Below, piece after piece: positions 1-16,565 of a stretch of DNA of 64,000 nucleotides. The stretch is from NCBI GenBank assembly GCA_963995525.1, contig OZ023207.1, positions 33,054,268 through 33,118,267 on the forward strand, in the 5' to 3' direction. The notes under the pieces were generated by a model. The model ran no database searches. It was not told where the DNA came from and was given only the letters and a program-made list of their open reading frames with translations. The number at the start of each line of letters is the position of its first letter. The first letter of the stretch is position 1. A program made the translations under genes and the position numbers. The stretch comes from Escarpia spicata (taxonomy: Eukaryota; Annelida; Polychaeta; Sabellida; Siboglinidae).

Positions 1-1329
1 TACGGTTTATTTCCAGTTTATTTATAAAAACATCGTTTTCTGTGACATGTGGCGTTTTGGCAACGTCCTTAAATCAATAATATCATTTTCAAAATACTTC
101 TTTCGTTACCGAGACCTTTCATCCCATTAATTGACGTATCTTCATTAAGCTTTCTGTGTATTTATGTACTATGTAAAATAACTCGCAAGCTAATACTTTT
201 TAAAACTGTTCGTGTCCGCGTGAATAACCTATACATACACCGACTGACCTGACATATCACGTGACAGGATGTGACCCCAGTCTATATTTCCCAATACCGT
301 GCGGCAATGAGATCCCGCACGCTTCATTAATCTTCTCTCTTCATTTATATTATACAACACCAAGTAATCATCCCGCGCTGTCTTGTATGTCTAACACTGA
401 TTCTACCGTGACAGTATCGGCGGCGCAGTGATACGGCAGTGTACTTCAAGGGAATTTACGGCGATGTTCATAAGGAATAACTGTTTTAAAAGGGTCGCAT
501 CACTGAATCTATTAGTATTTGCAACACTTCATTTGATTGAAACCTACTATAAACCCAGAAAGTGTATCGCACTCTTGTGAAAATGAAAATACTCGAGTTG
601 GCAATAAAGTTAAATATACCGGTTTTACGACATTGCATTATGGCATTGGTCGACATGCAATCAGACGTCACGTTTAAATGACTTTTTGTTTTTTGATAGA
701 TTGGGCTGTTCAATTCTTATTGTATTGTGACAGTAAATATACTACAGCGTCAAATACCAAAACATGTAGTATAACACATTTTTATTATTCAGGTGTACTT
801 TTAAATTGATAAAACAAGATATATTCGGGGCATTTAATTAAACGAAACACCCAACTGGTTAAGCACGAGACAGTTATCCAATGAGTATCGTTTTGCATTC
901 CCTTTGATCAGCGGAACGTTGATTGAGGAAGCGTAGGTCAAAGATTGCTTGTCGACTTTGACTGATCACCATGGCCGTATCACTGGTGTGCGAACAAATA
1001 CGGTGATACTGAAACGAACGTGGAACAACAAGAGGAACATTTCTAGTGCTACACGTATAGCAAACGACGCATCTCCTCGCGAAGACGAAGTAGGAATAAT
1101 TATATGTCTGGTTCTTCTTAGTATTCTACTAATAATTGGCAGGGTAATTTTTGGGACATTAACGCCTTTGGAAGCTTAGAGCTTGAGGTACCAGCTCAGA
1201 GAGTCCACGACGGGTTTATTCCAATTCCATGCGGGGGATAATTTACTTATCCTACCTTATATACCAGGTAGAAGGGACCAACGGTTTATATTGTTTCTTC
1301 CGAAAGACACAGGCAACGTAGGGTAAACG

Positions 1330-3300
1330 AAATTGTCCAAGTTTCGAGACGGCGGCCGATACCTTCATATTGTGCACACGTGCACATTTGTGTATTACAT
1401 TTATGTATTACATCTGTGGTTTGACATCTTATCTTTAGCGGCATACACCAAAATGTTGTGTATTACATTAGTACATTTGTGAGTTTTTGCAGTAAAGGCT
1501 AGATTTGTATAATATAATGATGTACAATTGTCGTACCAAAAAGGCGCTGCCCACGCATCTAAACAATGATTTGCAACCTACAGAGTCAAAATGCGGTTAA
1601 AACAATTACTGTTAACACAGAATGCGATGTGAAACCTCGAATACAGTCAGACCCTAATCCATACGGCTATCTGAACTGTTCAAGTACTTTCTATTTTTGT
1701 TCCCTGAAATGTCCGAAGGCGGTACATGCCCCTCGACCTAATTTGGACACCCCGAAATAGAAGATTTACTTAGGAAAGGAACATTTAGTGCAGCCTTTGC
1801 CGGATTTCAACGACGTACACCTGTTTATAATGGAGTGCGTGTGTGTGTGTGTGTGTGTGCGTGCGCGCTCGTTCATGCGTGCGTGCGTACGAGTGCGTGT
1901 TTATAAATGCGTAATTGACAGTACTTTCATTCGGATATAGAAAAATAAAATAAAGAGTACCTGAAATATTTGTGTGAAATAAGGTCCAACGTATAATTAA
2001 ATGAGAATGTATTTGATATTTAAAAAAATGCTGGGTGCCCACACACATTCGTGCGCGAGTGAAGGGCTTGCACCGATGTAACGTTTGTTACAGTGCATAG
2101 TTTGTTAAATTTCCAGAAATACAATTTCGTTGTAATCATCGGAAGTTGAGTGAATACCGAAAATGCAATGGTTGCTTTATCCCGATTTTTATAATAGCCG
2201 GGAACAAATTGGTCAGACATTTTTAACGTGGCGACGTCTAGTGTCGATATTAAAACTTGACGATGTGTCACAAACATCCGCGGTCATGCTGATCAATTGA
2301 TCAATCCCTCAAAGTCTATCACTGTGTTATGTCCATGTGGCGATGTTGACAAATTAACCGTGACGTCACAATGAACTGGCATCAGCTGCTGAGGTAAACA
2401 CGCATTGTTAATTAGACTAACTTCTACGGGTGATATAGGACCAGTTGTGTGGCAATACTCATGACAACGGCAAGTATTATCGCTATAATTCCGGCGTGGA
2501 TGAATGGTTCCCGATGAAGTAGAGATGGTGTTCGAATGAACAGGTATACCAGGGAATGAAGTGTAATGCGCCTTAAGCACACAGAAGGAATGAATACTGC
2601 GCCACATAAGCATCATCTGAGACAGACGTAACCAACAGCACACGCTGGTTAGCATTTATATAAGAACTTACCTTCCTTTTCCTTAACGTGCTAACGTCAT
2701 CGTAACACGCGCTGTTATTTGTGAGTGGTGGCAAGTTGGACAAATTGCTGCATTCTCCTGACGTCAACTATCAATAGTGTCAAATTAGCCACACCACCGC
2801 AACGTGCTGACGTCAGCATTCTGTGGCATTCCAGCAAATGTGTTACTCTGGAGTTGTGATATAGGTCATTTTAACTACCACTCCACGGAGAATTAATGTC
2901 AGCACATTGTTGGCGTTGACAACTATTAGTCAGACGTAAACTGCTGACGTCAGCCACGCATATTGACAAATTTATCGTACCATGACAGATGCTGACGTCA
3001 GTATCCGGGCGCAATAAATTAGTCGTACCGCTAAAACATGCTGATGTTAGTTTCCGGTGGTGACAAATTGATCACATGACCAACTATTGTCAACATTGGC
3101 TAGAGCTAAACAAGCGCGCATTTGTTTTGTATCGGCGATACGTTTAAACAACCAGGACATATAACTTAATAATTGTGAAACGCATTTTACATTGCTTTAA
3201 AGTTTTGCGAAATGGCCCAAGTTTCATCACGACTGTCGATAACTTCATATTGTGCACACGTGAACACTTGTATATATTACGTGAATTCACTTCTGTGTTA
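1330..3300. repeat. Dispersed direct repeat pair (about 1330-1412 and 3208-3300)
   Basis: Both segments share the order CCAAGTTTC, then CTTCATATTGTGCACACGTG, then a GTATTAC-rich stretch, in the same orientation about 1.9 kb apart. They are diverged, so this looks like an old interspersed element or an old duplication. No coding capacity or terminal structure is visible. Confidence 0.45.
2759..3000. promoter_or_regulatory. Cluster of perfect CRE-type TGACGTCA palindromes
   Basis: Four perfect TGACGTCA octamers lie at 2759-2766, 2808-2815, 2945-2952 and 2993-3000, with a fifth at 2361-2368. Three of the four sit in a longer shared context beginning GCTGACGTCAG, so the group may be a decayed minisatellite with a unit near 50-70 bp. 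The octamer is the consensus for CREB/ATF bZIP factors. Whether it regulates anything here is inference: the nearest gene start is over 5 kb away. Confidence 0.3.
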
Positions 3301-3660
3301 CATAGATAGCAACGTGATTTTAACGTACGATAATCAGTAGGTTGTCTAAATCAATATATTGATACAAAATATGTTACTGTTGGGGTTTTCACACTCTGAA
3401 CGTTAGAAAATAAACGATTTGGCGATGATTAAAAGTAGATTAGTTTTTTACGATAACCAGAGACAGTTTTACATTATTAGAAGACCGACCAAAAGTTTTC
3501 ACCTTTGAAAGTGAAGGTGGACATTACACATTTTCATAGGATGCTATATTGTTTTGTCGAATTCCGGTGTCAAACACTTTCTGAAGGCAAATACACTATA
3601 ATAATAAAAAATAAAACACAGAGTTTTAAGACGGTTAATTTATGTGTACGGTGAGATCGA

Positions 3661-3763
3661 GAATTACTGATACTAACGTGCATGTTAAACATGCACGTTA
3701 GTATCAGTAATTCAGTTTGTTTAGGGTTGTGCATGTTAAACATGCACAACCCTAAACAAACTG
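3661..3763. repeat. Two adjoining perfect inverted repeats sharing one core
   Basis: Positions 3661-3686 and 3688-3713 are perfect 26-nt complementary arms around a single A. Directly adjoining, 3713-3737 and 3739-3763 are perfect 25-nt arms around a single A. Both have the same centre, GCATGTT-A-AACATGC, but their outer arms are unrelated. No sequence change breaks either arm, which argues for a recent origin or active conversion. Confidence 0.9.
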
Positions 3764-4055
3764 CATATGCGTTAACCACTGAAAGCATATTTAGTGCAGC
3801 ATTTTCGATCGCTGTGCAAACTGGAATCAATTAATTAAATGACAAGACATGTTTGTAAAACGGCACGCCCCTCATTAGCTCTCGACATTTAGGAAAATAA
3901 TCGCTGGAGGACCTCTCACAAATGGAAATGATTAATCGCACGCCGCAGCAGTTCCTTCATCCGTCGCCTTAGAGACAGAACATGTAAAAGAATACTTACA
4001 ATAGTCCTTAATTTCATTTTTTGGTAACATCGTATAATAGTGCTTGTCTGAATGT

Positions 4056-4310
4056 GTGTGTGTGTGTGTGTGCGTGCGTGCGTGCGTGTGTGTGTGTGTG
4101 CGTGTGCGTGTGTGTGTGCGTGTGCGTGTGCGTGTGTGTGTGCGTGTGCGTGTGCGTGTGCGTGTGCGTGTGCGTGCGCTTGCTCGTGCACATGCGCGTG
4201 CGGATATGTATGTGTGTTGCTGTGCGTGCATATGCAAATGCAGTGTGTGGGCGGGCGCGCGTTTGTGTGTGTTTGTGTATGTGTGTGTATGTGTGTGCAT
4301 GCGTGCGCGT
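4056..4310. repeat. GT/GTGTGC microsatellite
   Basis: An imperfect GT-rich tract with GCGT interruptions. The long open frames through it on both strands are low-complexity artefacts (Val-Cys or His-Thr dipeptides). Confidence 0.9.
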
Positions 4311-6529
4311 GTGTATGCATATATACATTTAGGTATAATTAACAAAATACATACGCACATAGGTCAGTAAACCCACAAGTCTAATTGTAGTGTGTGGCAA
4401 ATTATTTATTCGTTTCGCATAAATAACAGTTTCTGCGCATGTATATTTTGCTGTTCTTACTTATTTTTTCACGTTGAGTGTATGCAACACTGACTATCCA
4501 GAAGAAAATATACACTTTGACACAACTATAAAGGATCTCATCCGATTACCATCACGTGAACAACATTGCAAACATCGAATTCTCAAACATATCATGATAA
4601 CGTGATGCTGGGTATGATGCGAACGCCCAGTTTGAAATTGTTCATTACCATACCTTATAAATCGGGTTCTAGTCAGGCCAGACAAAGGTTGTATTGCCCC
4701 CAGGGCAATGCTAGAATTGATCAAATTAATGTCCGCTGGAATAACTAGTTTGTCGGCGCATGGCCTGGATGCGTCTTGTGTAACTGGGTTTTGCAGGCGC
4801 CCGCGAGCGCTCTGTACTCGTTAATGCATGTTTGGATCGTACGTTACAGTCCCACTGGATTTGGGCATCTTTAGCGATTTTATATTTGTGGATTTCTAAA
4901 ACTAGTAATAAAAGCAACATTAAGAAGAATAACTCCTCTATCAATACTATTTGCTCTCTGAAAGCCGACCTCATAGGCGCATGACAACAAGTGCGTTAGG
5001 CGATGATCACAAAATGAAAATGATCTGGAAATCTGTTTAAATGCATACAAATGCTAATTCACTTTGCCCACTACCTACATAATTGTGTGGTCCCATTCAA
5101 AAGTAAAATAGTTGTGACATCCTCCACGAATACCAAAAAAAGGTAAACGATAAACGTGATAAGTGCTGCGTGTGGTTTGTGCTTCGTGAATGGGTATAAG
5201 CTAGTAATACAGTAAACCTCGACTGTAACGATTTGCTCGGGACCGGCCAATTTATTCGTTATATCTGGAATTCATTCAATCTGAAATTGACCACCATACT
5301 AACATAAATAGGCTTGAAATCAATGAATAAGAAACTTGCAATCAAGTGTTCGATCTAGGTAGAGCGAAACACCCTTGATTCCATTGTATTTATCATAATA
5401 TAAAAATGACACCTGAACACCCAGGCCACCGACCACAAGAGTTAGTTCATGTTTCTTTATAGAACAATCGCCAAACAGTGCGTTTTGAAAAGGTATGATT
5501 ATCGTTGTATTGTTCTTTTTCCGCACTCCAGTGCGGGATCTTGCTCAAATGTCGACGTCGTGTACTGGCTTGATTTAAGAACCGTACGTCACTTTACATC
5601 TACGCTTCGTCGTGAAGCATTGTGGACTCGAAGATACGTATTATTACGTAACGTGGATGAACATTAAATCAAAATAAATATGGGTCTGGACCTGACGTTT
5701 TTCTCAAATCACATCGTGTATTCGTTATATCCGATGATACTTCAATATATGTTGGCCAACGGTGACGACATAATTGTTCGCTATATTCGAAAATTCGTTA
5801 TACACATTTTTATCTGTTCAGAAGTTCATAAGAAATTCTACAAGAAAAATTGCGACCGATTCAATCAATCATTGTGTACAAGCGAAAATTAGTTATAAGC
5901 GAATTCGTTATATGCGATGTTTATTTGTCAGTGCAAAAACACAACAACTATTTCGCCACTTGTTGTCGGTTCCTGCTACAGCAGCTGACGAAAATTCCGG
6001 CTGCTGTAGCTGTTGCTGCTTTCCACCATAGCAGCTGGCGCCGCTATCCGCTACAGTAGCTGGCGTCGTGATAAACCATGCGCGATTAGGCCGACAACGA
6101 CTTTGTCCTTCGTCAAGCGACTTGGACTTCTTAAGCTGTCTCGGCAATATGCAGCCAATCTCCAGCGGCAAATTGAGTCGCTGATACAAATTGATGACGG
6201 GCGAAGCGTTGTCTTTAGATGTCGGGGAGCTCGACCTGATTTCGCTGTCGGCCGAGTCGATAAGCCAGCCCCTGGGGCCGACCATAGGGCAAGCCGAGCA
6301 AGCCGGCTTGTTAGCCGCTTCATTGGCTACAAATGTGGCCGTCGTTTGTCGCGGTTTGATCAGGCAATGAAGCGGTTCGGCTTTGGCAAATGCGACAACT
6401 TCTAGTCGTCCCGAAACTGATGAAAGCACTTGTGTTGCTGTCTACGCGTGTCAGTGTAGTTGTTATCGTTGTTGACGGGTCGCTTTGTTTTGGTCTTAGC
6501 ACTGAGCTTATTTAATTTAATGATGGTGA

Positions 6530-6581
6530 TGATTATTATTACCATCATCATCATCATTAGTTATTTTAGTAGTAATAGTAG

Positions 6582-6618
<37 letters not shown>

Positions 6619-6740
6619 TTGCTAGTTGTAGTAGTAGTAGTAGTAGTCTACTATTATTACTAAGAATTACTACTACTACTACTACTACTACTACTAGCAG
6701 CAGCAGCAGCAGCAGCAGCAGCTGTAGTAGTAGGTAGTCT
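6530..6740. repeat. Compound trinucleotide repeat (CTA/TAG, then CAG)
   Basis: Runs of CTA and TAG face one another around 6580-6650 and could fold into a hairpin. They are followed by CTA repeats and a short CAG run near 6700-6722. No coding meaning is apparent. Confidence 0.85.
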
Positions 6741-8139
6741 TCTTCTTGTAGGTGCCGTGTCTTTTGCAGATGTTGGCGATAATGACCCTCCGAACCTTTC
6801 CATATTGTGTGTATTTTGCAACAGCTCTGTGACTCTTCCTCCAAACCACATTGCCAAACCAGCTAGTATTTCTTATTGGCTGGCGTCCTCTGCATCTTTT
6901 GCCCTGGCTCTTTCCTGTCGTTTCTAGATGTTCTAAATATGGCTTTCTTTCTTACATGACCCGTGATTCGTACATGGTATTTTCAGATTTTGTCCATGAT
7001 CTTTCTTTTATTGTTTGCTTGAACACTAGACGAAGAATAACATGTCGACATATACGACCCAGCATGCATTGCGTGTACCTACTTGCGCCACAAACGGCCA
7101 GTTCAGAACTAGTTTCGTTTACAATCCAGGTCTAGTACATTTAGCTGGATTAGTTTAATAGTGTATGTTTACAAAGCCTCTAAGGCGCGATGGCTTTGAC
7201 AGTGTGCATCGTTACCGCCTGAATCGATGGCCGCGTATTGAGAGCACGCCTAGGTGACTTTGAGGATAACATCTTTACTACTTAGTGTATTGACTGGCAA
7301 TACTTCGCTGCAGCTACGTTTGTTAGTCCTACTTCAAGCAGCATCGGCTGGCTTAGATTGTGCAAGCTACTAGATACCTCACACGTAATTCATATACGTC
7401 TCCCGCGAATGTTTGCACGGTACGACAATTGACGGATCCATTACGTCACGATTTGCATAGCAACCAGGTTCACGTTTATCAAAATGGCAGCCGAAAATTC
7501 TAAGCATTTCCACCGTATTTTATGTTAACGTTTTAACCCATGTTTTGCTTTCCGACAAACACAAAGAGCGACGTTATTTAAGCGAGAAACATAATGTGGC
7601 TGATAATGTTTTGCATCTACAGAAAAGTGCAATTCAGTTCCTTTAAAAATTACATGAACATAAAACCACCATATAAATGTGGTATTCTTCTAAGTTTCTT
7701 GAATATCTTCCATGTATCTAGCTTATGTGTGTTTCTTGTAAACACAAATCCAACTATACATTTTGAACTAAGCCAGTTTACATTACAACACCTGTACTAT
7801 TATTCGTTGCTGTTTTGTGATACTCGTTAGCACGATCGATAGCCTGCAGCGCCGTTTGGCGGCGGGTATGAAACGAAATTGTATTGCTAATATTCCTCTC
7901 AACTCTGTTATTATGTAAACAGACGCTCGTTCAACATTGCGACTACGCGACGTGACCAAAGGCGTAAATTGAATCTGCCGTGTGTAAACTGCGTTACGTC
8001 GCTGGCACGTAGCGTCAAATCAGTTATCGAACTTTACGAGAATTGTCCCCGTGTGACTGATTGCTTCACCCGGTCGCTCTCTCTCTCTGCTGCAGCCGCC
8101 CGCCGTCTGTCGTCTGCTATGAAGAAGAGACGAGCGTAG

Positions 8140-11275
<3,136 letters not shown>

Positions 11276-12364
11276 CGGCACGCCGACACTCAACCTGTAT
11301 GACGGCAAGATCCTAGCCGCGCTCAACGACATCATCGTCGTGTCGATAGGCTACCGCGTGGGGGCGATGGGGTTCCTCAGTCTCATACATCCGGGGGCGC
11401 CAGGCAACGCGGGGTTGTTCGACCAGCTAATGGGACTGGAGTGGATACAACAGAACATCAAACACTTCGGCGGCAACCCCCACAACGTTACGCTTTTTGG
11501 AGAGAGCGCCGGGTCGTTCGGCGTCAGTCTCCACCTTCTGTCCCCGCTCAGTCGCAACAAGTTCAACCGGGCGATAATGCAGAGCGGCACGGCCAACATG
11601 CCGTGGGGCACGCTCTCGCAGAACGAGGCGAGGCGCCGGGCGCTTGAGCTCGCTATCGACTACCTCGGCTGCCCGAAGGAATACGACACGGACGAGATCG
11701 TGGAATTCTTGCGAGGTGTGTCGCCCCACCGCCTCGTCAGCGAGCAGTGGGTCTCCCGTGGCATTATGCAATTTCCCTTCCTGCCCGTCATCGACGGCGC
11801 CTTCCTCGTCGAGACGCCCTACATGTCGCTGAAGCGGCGCTCCTTCAAGAAGTGTCCCGTGCTAATGGGCAGCAACCTCAACGAGGGCTCCTACTTCCTC
11901 ATCTACGAGCTGACGAACCTCATCCAGCTCAACCGCAGCACGATGAACCACGAGCAGTATGCGACGAGCATGGGTATGCTCTTCTATCACTACCCGCAGT
12001 ACCCGCAGGTGATCAACGCGTTCGGCATGGATGCCATCACGTTCCAGTATAGCAACTGGCTGGACCGCGACGACGACATCAAGAACTTGCGCTCACTCGA
12101 CAACGCCGTCGGTGATTGTCATTTCCTGTGTCACGTGAACGAGTTCGCGCATGCGTACGCCGAGACCGGGTTGAATGTTTACATGTACTACTTCACCCAG
12201 CGCTACGCGTCGAGTCCGTGGCCCAAGTGGATGGGCGTGTTGCACGGGGATGAGATCATATTCGTGTTCGGCGAGGCGCTCAAATCCGGGCTCAACTACA
12301 CGGCGCAAGAGAAGGAACTGAGTCGGGAGATGATGAGATACTGGACAAACTTCGCCAAGTCGGG
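11276..12364 (+). CDS. Cholinesterase exon 3 (complete catalytic triad)
   Basis: This large exon encodes residues 154 (last base) to 517 (first two bases). The nucleophile is Ser231 in LFGESAGS, the acid is Glu357 in NLNEGSYF and the base is His477 in GVLHGDEIIFVFG. Gorge residues of AChE are kept: Tyr360, Phe361, Tyr364 and Trp472. The acyl pocket reads Met318 and Phe320 where vertebrate AChE has two Phe, a mixed pocket also found in other invertebrate enzymes. Cys439 should pair with Cys567 of exon 4. Cys286 is present, but its usual partner is replaced by Phe298, and extra cysteines occur at 347 and 435. Trp312 probably takes the peripheral-site position, with a shorter spacer. The donor is TCGGG|GTGAGT, phase 2. 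Confidence 0.95.
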
Positions 12365-12372
12365 GTGAGTCG

Positions 12373-12560
12373 GTGTGTGCGTGTGTGCGTGTGTGCGTGT
12401 GTGCGTGTGTGCGTGTGTGCGTGTGTGCGTGTGTGCGTGTGTGCGTGTGTGCGTGTGTGCGTGTGTGCGTGTGTGCGTGTGTGCGTGTGTGCGTGTGTGC
12501 GCGTGTGCGCGTGTGCGCGTGTGCGCGTGTGCGCGTGTGCGCGTGTGCGCGTGTGCGTGT
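12373..12560. repeat. 8-bp GTGTGTGC then GCGTGTGC microsatellite at a splice donor
   Basis: About 23 units with a clean switch from GTGTGTGC to GCGTGTGC near 12500. It begins directly after the exon-3 donor of the cholinesterase gene, so it lies at the 5' end of the intron on the transcribed strand. Confidence 0.9.
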
Positions 12561-13584
12561 GAACGTTTTTGCATGCGCGCGTACGTACGTATGTCGTGCA
12601 TGGCATTAAGCAAGTATATATATTATTTGGCTTTCATTCCATGTATACGTACATTAAAGTAAATAAGAAAACATATGTGTATACCTTAATATGATATATA
12701 TATATATATATATGCATATAATTTATATGAACAAGTGTATACAGATTCGTATTGAACTATGTACATTCGTACAGACTTGTGTAAGATGTGTGTTCGGTGC
12801 ATGCTAAGCCATTCCGGCCCAGCTTGCTATAAAGGAAAGAAAGCACTGGTGGTTCATTGGGCTTCAGTTAAGTGGAACAACGTTAGTATGTAAATCGAAA
12901 AAACGGTTTCGATTATTTTATTGCCGTTTTTGACCTGTGAAATGTCATTCAGCGCCATTCCACCAGCTGTATAAATACGTATCTGCCCGAGACAGCGGCG
13001 GAATAACGTGATTGAAGTGTGTGTGAGCTCCGATTCCTCATCCATCACAAGTCGATAGTCTGTCCGACAGACGGACAGACGGACAGACGGACGGACGGAC
13101 GGACATACGGACTGACGGACAGACAGACAGAGAAACATATATAAGAGGAGGGGGAGGGAGGGGAGAGCGGGGAGAGAGAATAAAAAATAAGATGAAAATA
13201 TAAAATGAGTAATTACTGTCGCTGTCGGATCATAGGACCGGAAGACGAAACCGGCGGGGAGGGGTGGGGTGCTGGTTAAATATTTTTCGCGGCGACCATC
13301 ACAGTTTTTGAAGCTCACCAATAACCTCCAACTGCACACATCCATAGAAGCTCGTCAAAACACCTCCACGCTCACAAAAACCTCAAATTTCACCCAATAA
13401 TGCACTCCCTTCCATAACAATGTTGGGGCAAATCCTATCTGCAGTCACCCACCAAACAAATCTTACCCAAAAATGCGTCCTTCTTCCCAAAATAGTGGGG
13501 GCTAAGCTTATATCTAACCACCCTAAAAACATTGAGAGGGCTAAGCACCAAGCCCCACCGGTTCTGACGCTTATGACGTATGTA

Positions 13585-13980
<396 letters not shown>

Positions 13981-15197
13981 GTATACTACACTACGAGTGT
14001 GCATAGCTACAAACATGACCATATAATTATATAGTAGAAACACATATACAAGTAATGTTTGTTCGTAGACATGCGGTTGGTGTGTCTATTTAATTCCATT
14101 CATCCCACAGTAGAGCTGCGTGTGGCTTCTCGCTCTCGTGACTATTTTCACAACTGCTTCGATCGACCAACGATAAACAGCTGCACCGTCAATTAGAGGT
14201 ATTCTGGCTGTGGAAGACCGTCTGTTACTTCTTCCCCTTTCTCACAAATCGATATTAATGGGATCGGGGAATCGTTGCAAGTGTATCAAGCTCGATATAC
14301 GATTATTTATTACACAAACGTATCCCTGTGCATTTCCCTCCGCAGTTGTTAGACTAGTGCTTACAATTCTACGGCTTTGTGTTGTCCCTCTATCTGTGTA
14401 ATATTTGTTGACCCTGTATGGCTTGTTATGGTTCGTACATGGTTATGGATAATTGTAGTCCTACAGCTGTACGGCAATTTATTATATATTGTCCTTGAAT
14501 TTGCATGATTTGCTATGCTTCGTACATTTTATATGGATATGTGTGGTCTGGTTCGTACTGTTGTACGAGTATGAATTTTTCGTCCCGCTGTTCCAGTTGT
14601 ATGCCTATTTATATTCCCTAGATTTGTTTGATTATATATGTGTCCTATGTTTCGGACTAACAGTTTGTATACAAAAAATTACATATTCCACGATGCCAAC
14701 CTGCAAGACTGGGGGTTATTGTATTTATTTCGTGCCATTTTATTGTTTAAAAAGCAACGAAATGCAAAAATTCCACTTGTACTTAGCCGTCCGCTAGCAG
14801 TGCGTGTCACACTCTGTCCCTAGCGCATACGCTAACACCATTTTGAAGTTATCTTGTTATTATTGAGGCACGCTGCAATTGTTGCGCAAAAACTGCTCGT
14901 TCTTTTAATTGCAGTTTGAATAGTCCAATGCCAGATACTCGACCGACCGAACGACCGACCGAACGACCGAACGACCGAACGACCGAACGACCGACTGGTT
15001 AGTCAGTTGTTTGGCAGGATAGTTCACTTATTTCTTTCTCTGCTGATAAGCCCTTTGAACAGTTCATCAGTCGTATACAAAGTTAACTGGTTCCATTGTT
15101 AGGTGACTGATTTGGTGATTGGTTGATTAGTTGACTGGTCGGCTGATTTTATTGATAGGCTGGTTGATTTATTATAGTGGTTAGCATATTTGCTTTG

Positions 15198-15382
15198 TGG
15201 TTTGGTTGAGGGGCTCTAGGACACGTTGGTTGTTGGTTGGCTAAGGGGCTATAGGACACGTTGGCTGTTGGTTGGTTGAGGGGCTCTAGGACACGTTGGC
15301 TGTTGGTTGGCTGGCTGGCTGGCTGACCGTCTGGATGATTGGCTGGTTGGTTGGTTGGCTGGCTGGCTGGCTGGCTGGCTGT

Positions 15383-15415
<33 letters not shown>

Positions 15416-15745
15416 TGGAGCATTGCTCGGTTGGCAGTTTTGGTTAATGGTTAATTAAAACAGTTGGCTGACCACCATTGGCTGGACTGTTGCCTGTTTG
15501 TTTGCTTGGTTGATTGTTCGGTTGGTTGATTGTGTGGTTGGTTGATTGTTCGGTTGGTTGATTGTGTGGTTGGTTGATTGTTCGGTTGGTTAATTTTGTG
15601 GTTGGTTGATTGTTCTGTTGGTTGATTGTGTGGTTGGTTGATTGCGTGGTTGGTTGATTGTTCGGTTGGTTGATTGTTCGATTAGTTGATTGTGTGGTTG
15701 GTTGATTGTTCGGTTGGTTGATTGTGTGGTTGGTTGATGGTTTGA
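15198..15745. repeat. GGTT/GGCT-rich minisatellite cluster
   Basis: Three parts can be told apart: a 47-bp unit containing CTAGGACACGTTGG (three copies), a GGCT tetranucleotide array, and a 16-bp unit ending alternately in TTC or TGT (about 14 copies, 15510-15740). All are strongly G/T-skewed on the + strand and appear to derive from a shared GGTTGGTT core. Confidence 0.85.
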
Positions 15746-16099
15746 TCGATTCGTTGGGTCATTCGTTGTCTGATTGCTGGGCTGATTGGTTGTCCAATTA
15801 GCTCGCTGTCTTGTGGTCTGGTAGCTTAGTTGGCTACTCAACTGCCATTTCATGTGTGGACGTGTGTATGTTAACACGATTGCCAGCACGATGTTCCATT
15901 TTTCCACTTCGCTACCACCTATTCTTTCATTAGTTTCGGTCGCTAGTCATTGTAATTGATTACAGAACAACAACGCGCGACTAGCAGTTAACATATTGCA
16001 ACGATTCGGGCAGGATAATGAATCGTCTTGTGGCGCTCGTAAGGCAGCGTGTCAACTTATCGATCGAACCGATTTATTCAAGCACCTCCAACAGAGCTC

Positions 16100-16235
16100 G
16101 AGAACCGGGTACTGCGTGACTCGACAGCACGGTACTCCGTGACCCGACAGCCGAGTACTCCGTGACCCGACAGCCGGCTACTGCGTGACCTCACAGCCGG
16201 GTGCTGCGTGATCCGACAGCTGGGTACTGCATGGG
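16100..16235. repeat. 24-25 bp minisatellite, five to six copies
   Basis: The unit reads roughly GGTACTGCGTGACCCGACAGCC, with substitutions between copies. It ends about 135 bp upstream of cholinesterase exon 4. Confidence 0.8.
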
Positions 16236-16371
16236 CAATAATGCGTCAGCGCTATTTCGCGTCCTGTTTCACGCCGACTTAGTCACAATTAATGTGAACG
16301 CGTGGACATATATTTTTGATTGATTGGTTGATTGATTCATTCATTCATTCAGTGAACGTTTCTATTGGCAG

Positions 16372-16565
16372 AGATCCCAACTTGAGGCCGGGTAAGCCAA
16401 ATCTGAATACATGGCCCCTGCACACGCCCCTTGGCCTTGAGTACCTCGAACTCAACGTGAAATATCTCAACGAACCCGACAAGTCACGTGCCGTGTCACG
16501 TGGGCCGCGAACCAAAGAATGTGCCTTCTGGAAGCAGTACCTTCCGCGATTGGTAATCTCGACCG
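16372..16565 (+). CDS. Cholinesterase exon 4 (end of catalytic domain)
   Basis: This exon completes Gly517 and encodes residues 518-581 plus one base. It starts DPN, as cholinesterases do after the FAxSG motif, and contains ECAFWKQYLPRL. Cys567 is the partner of Cys439, and the FW-x-x-YLP stretch is the last conserved piece before the variable tails. The acceptor is TATTGGCAG at 16363-16371 and the donor is GACCG|GTAGGT. The donor falls at the same place as the vertebrate ACHE junction that feeds the alternative tails (after LLSAT in human AChE). Without splicing, translation would add only a few residues (GRWR) before a stop at 16577-16579, a possible read-through form. Confidence 0.92.

Noticed and set aside
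949..1179. 76-residue frame with a hydrophobic C-terminal stretch resembling a membrane segment
   Set aside because: It starts from TTG rather than ATG, lies in AT-rich sequence, and has no splice or homology support. The hydrophobic run is compatible with chance.
5217..5930. Possible pogo/Tigger-like transposon (CAGTAAACCTCGACTGTAACG at the left, several TTCGTTATA motifs)
   Set aside because: The left end resembles a pogo-type terminus, but I could not find a matching inverted right end or a transposase, so the boundaries and class are not supportable.
6013..6429. Overlapping 130- and 173-residue frames on opposite strands with CAGCAGCTG-like repeats
   Set aside because: They arise in a GC-richer, CAG/CTG-repeat patch, overlap one another and show no domain or splice signals.
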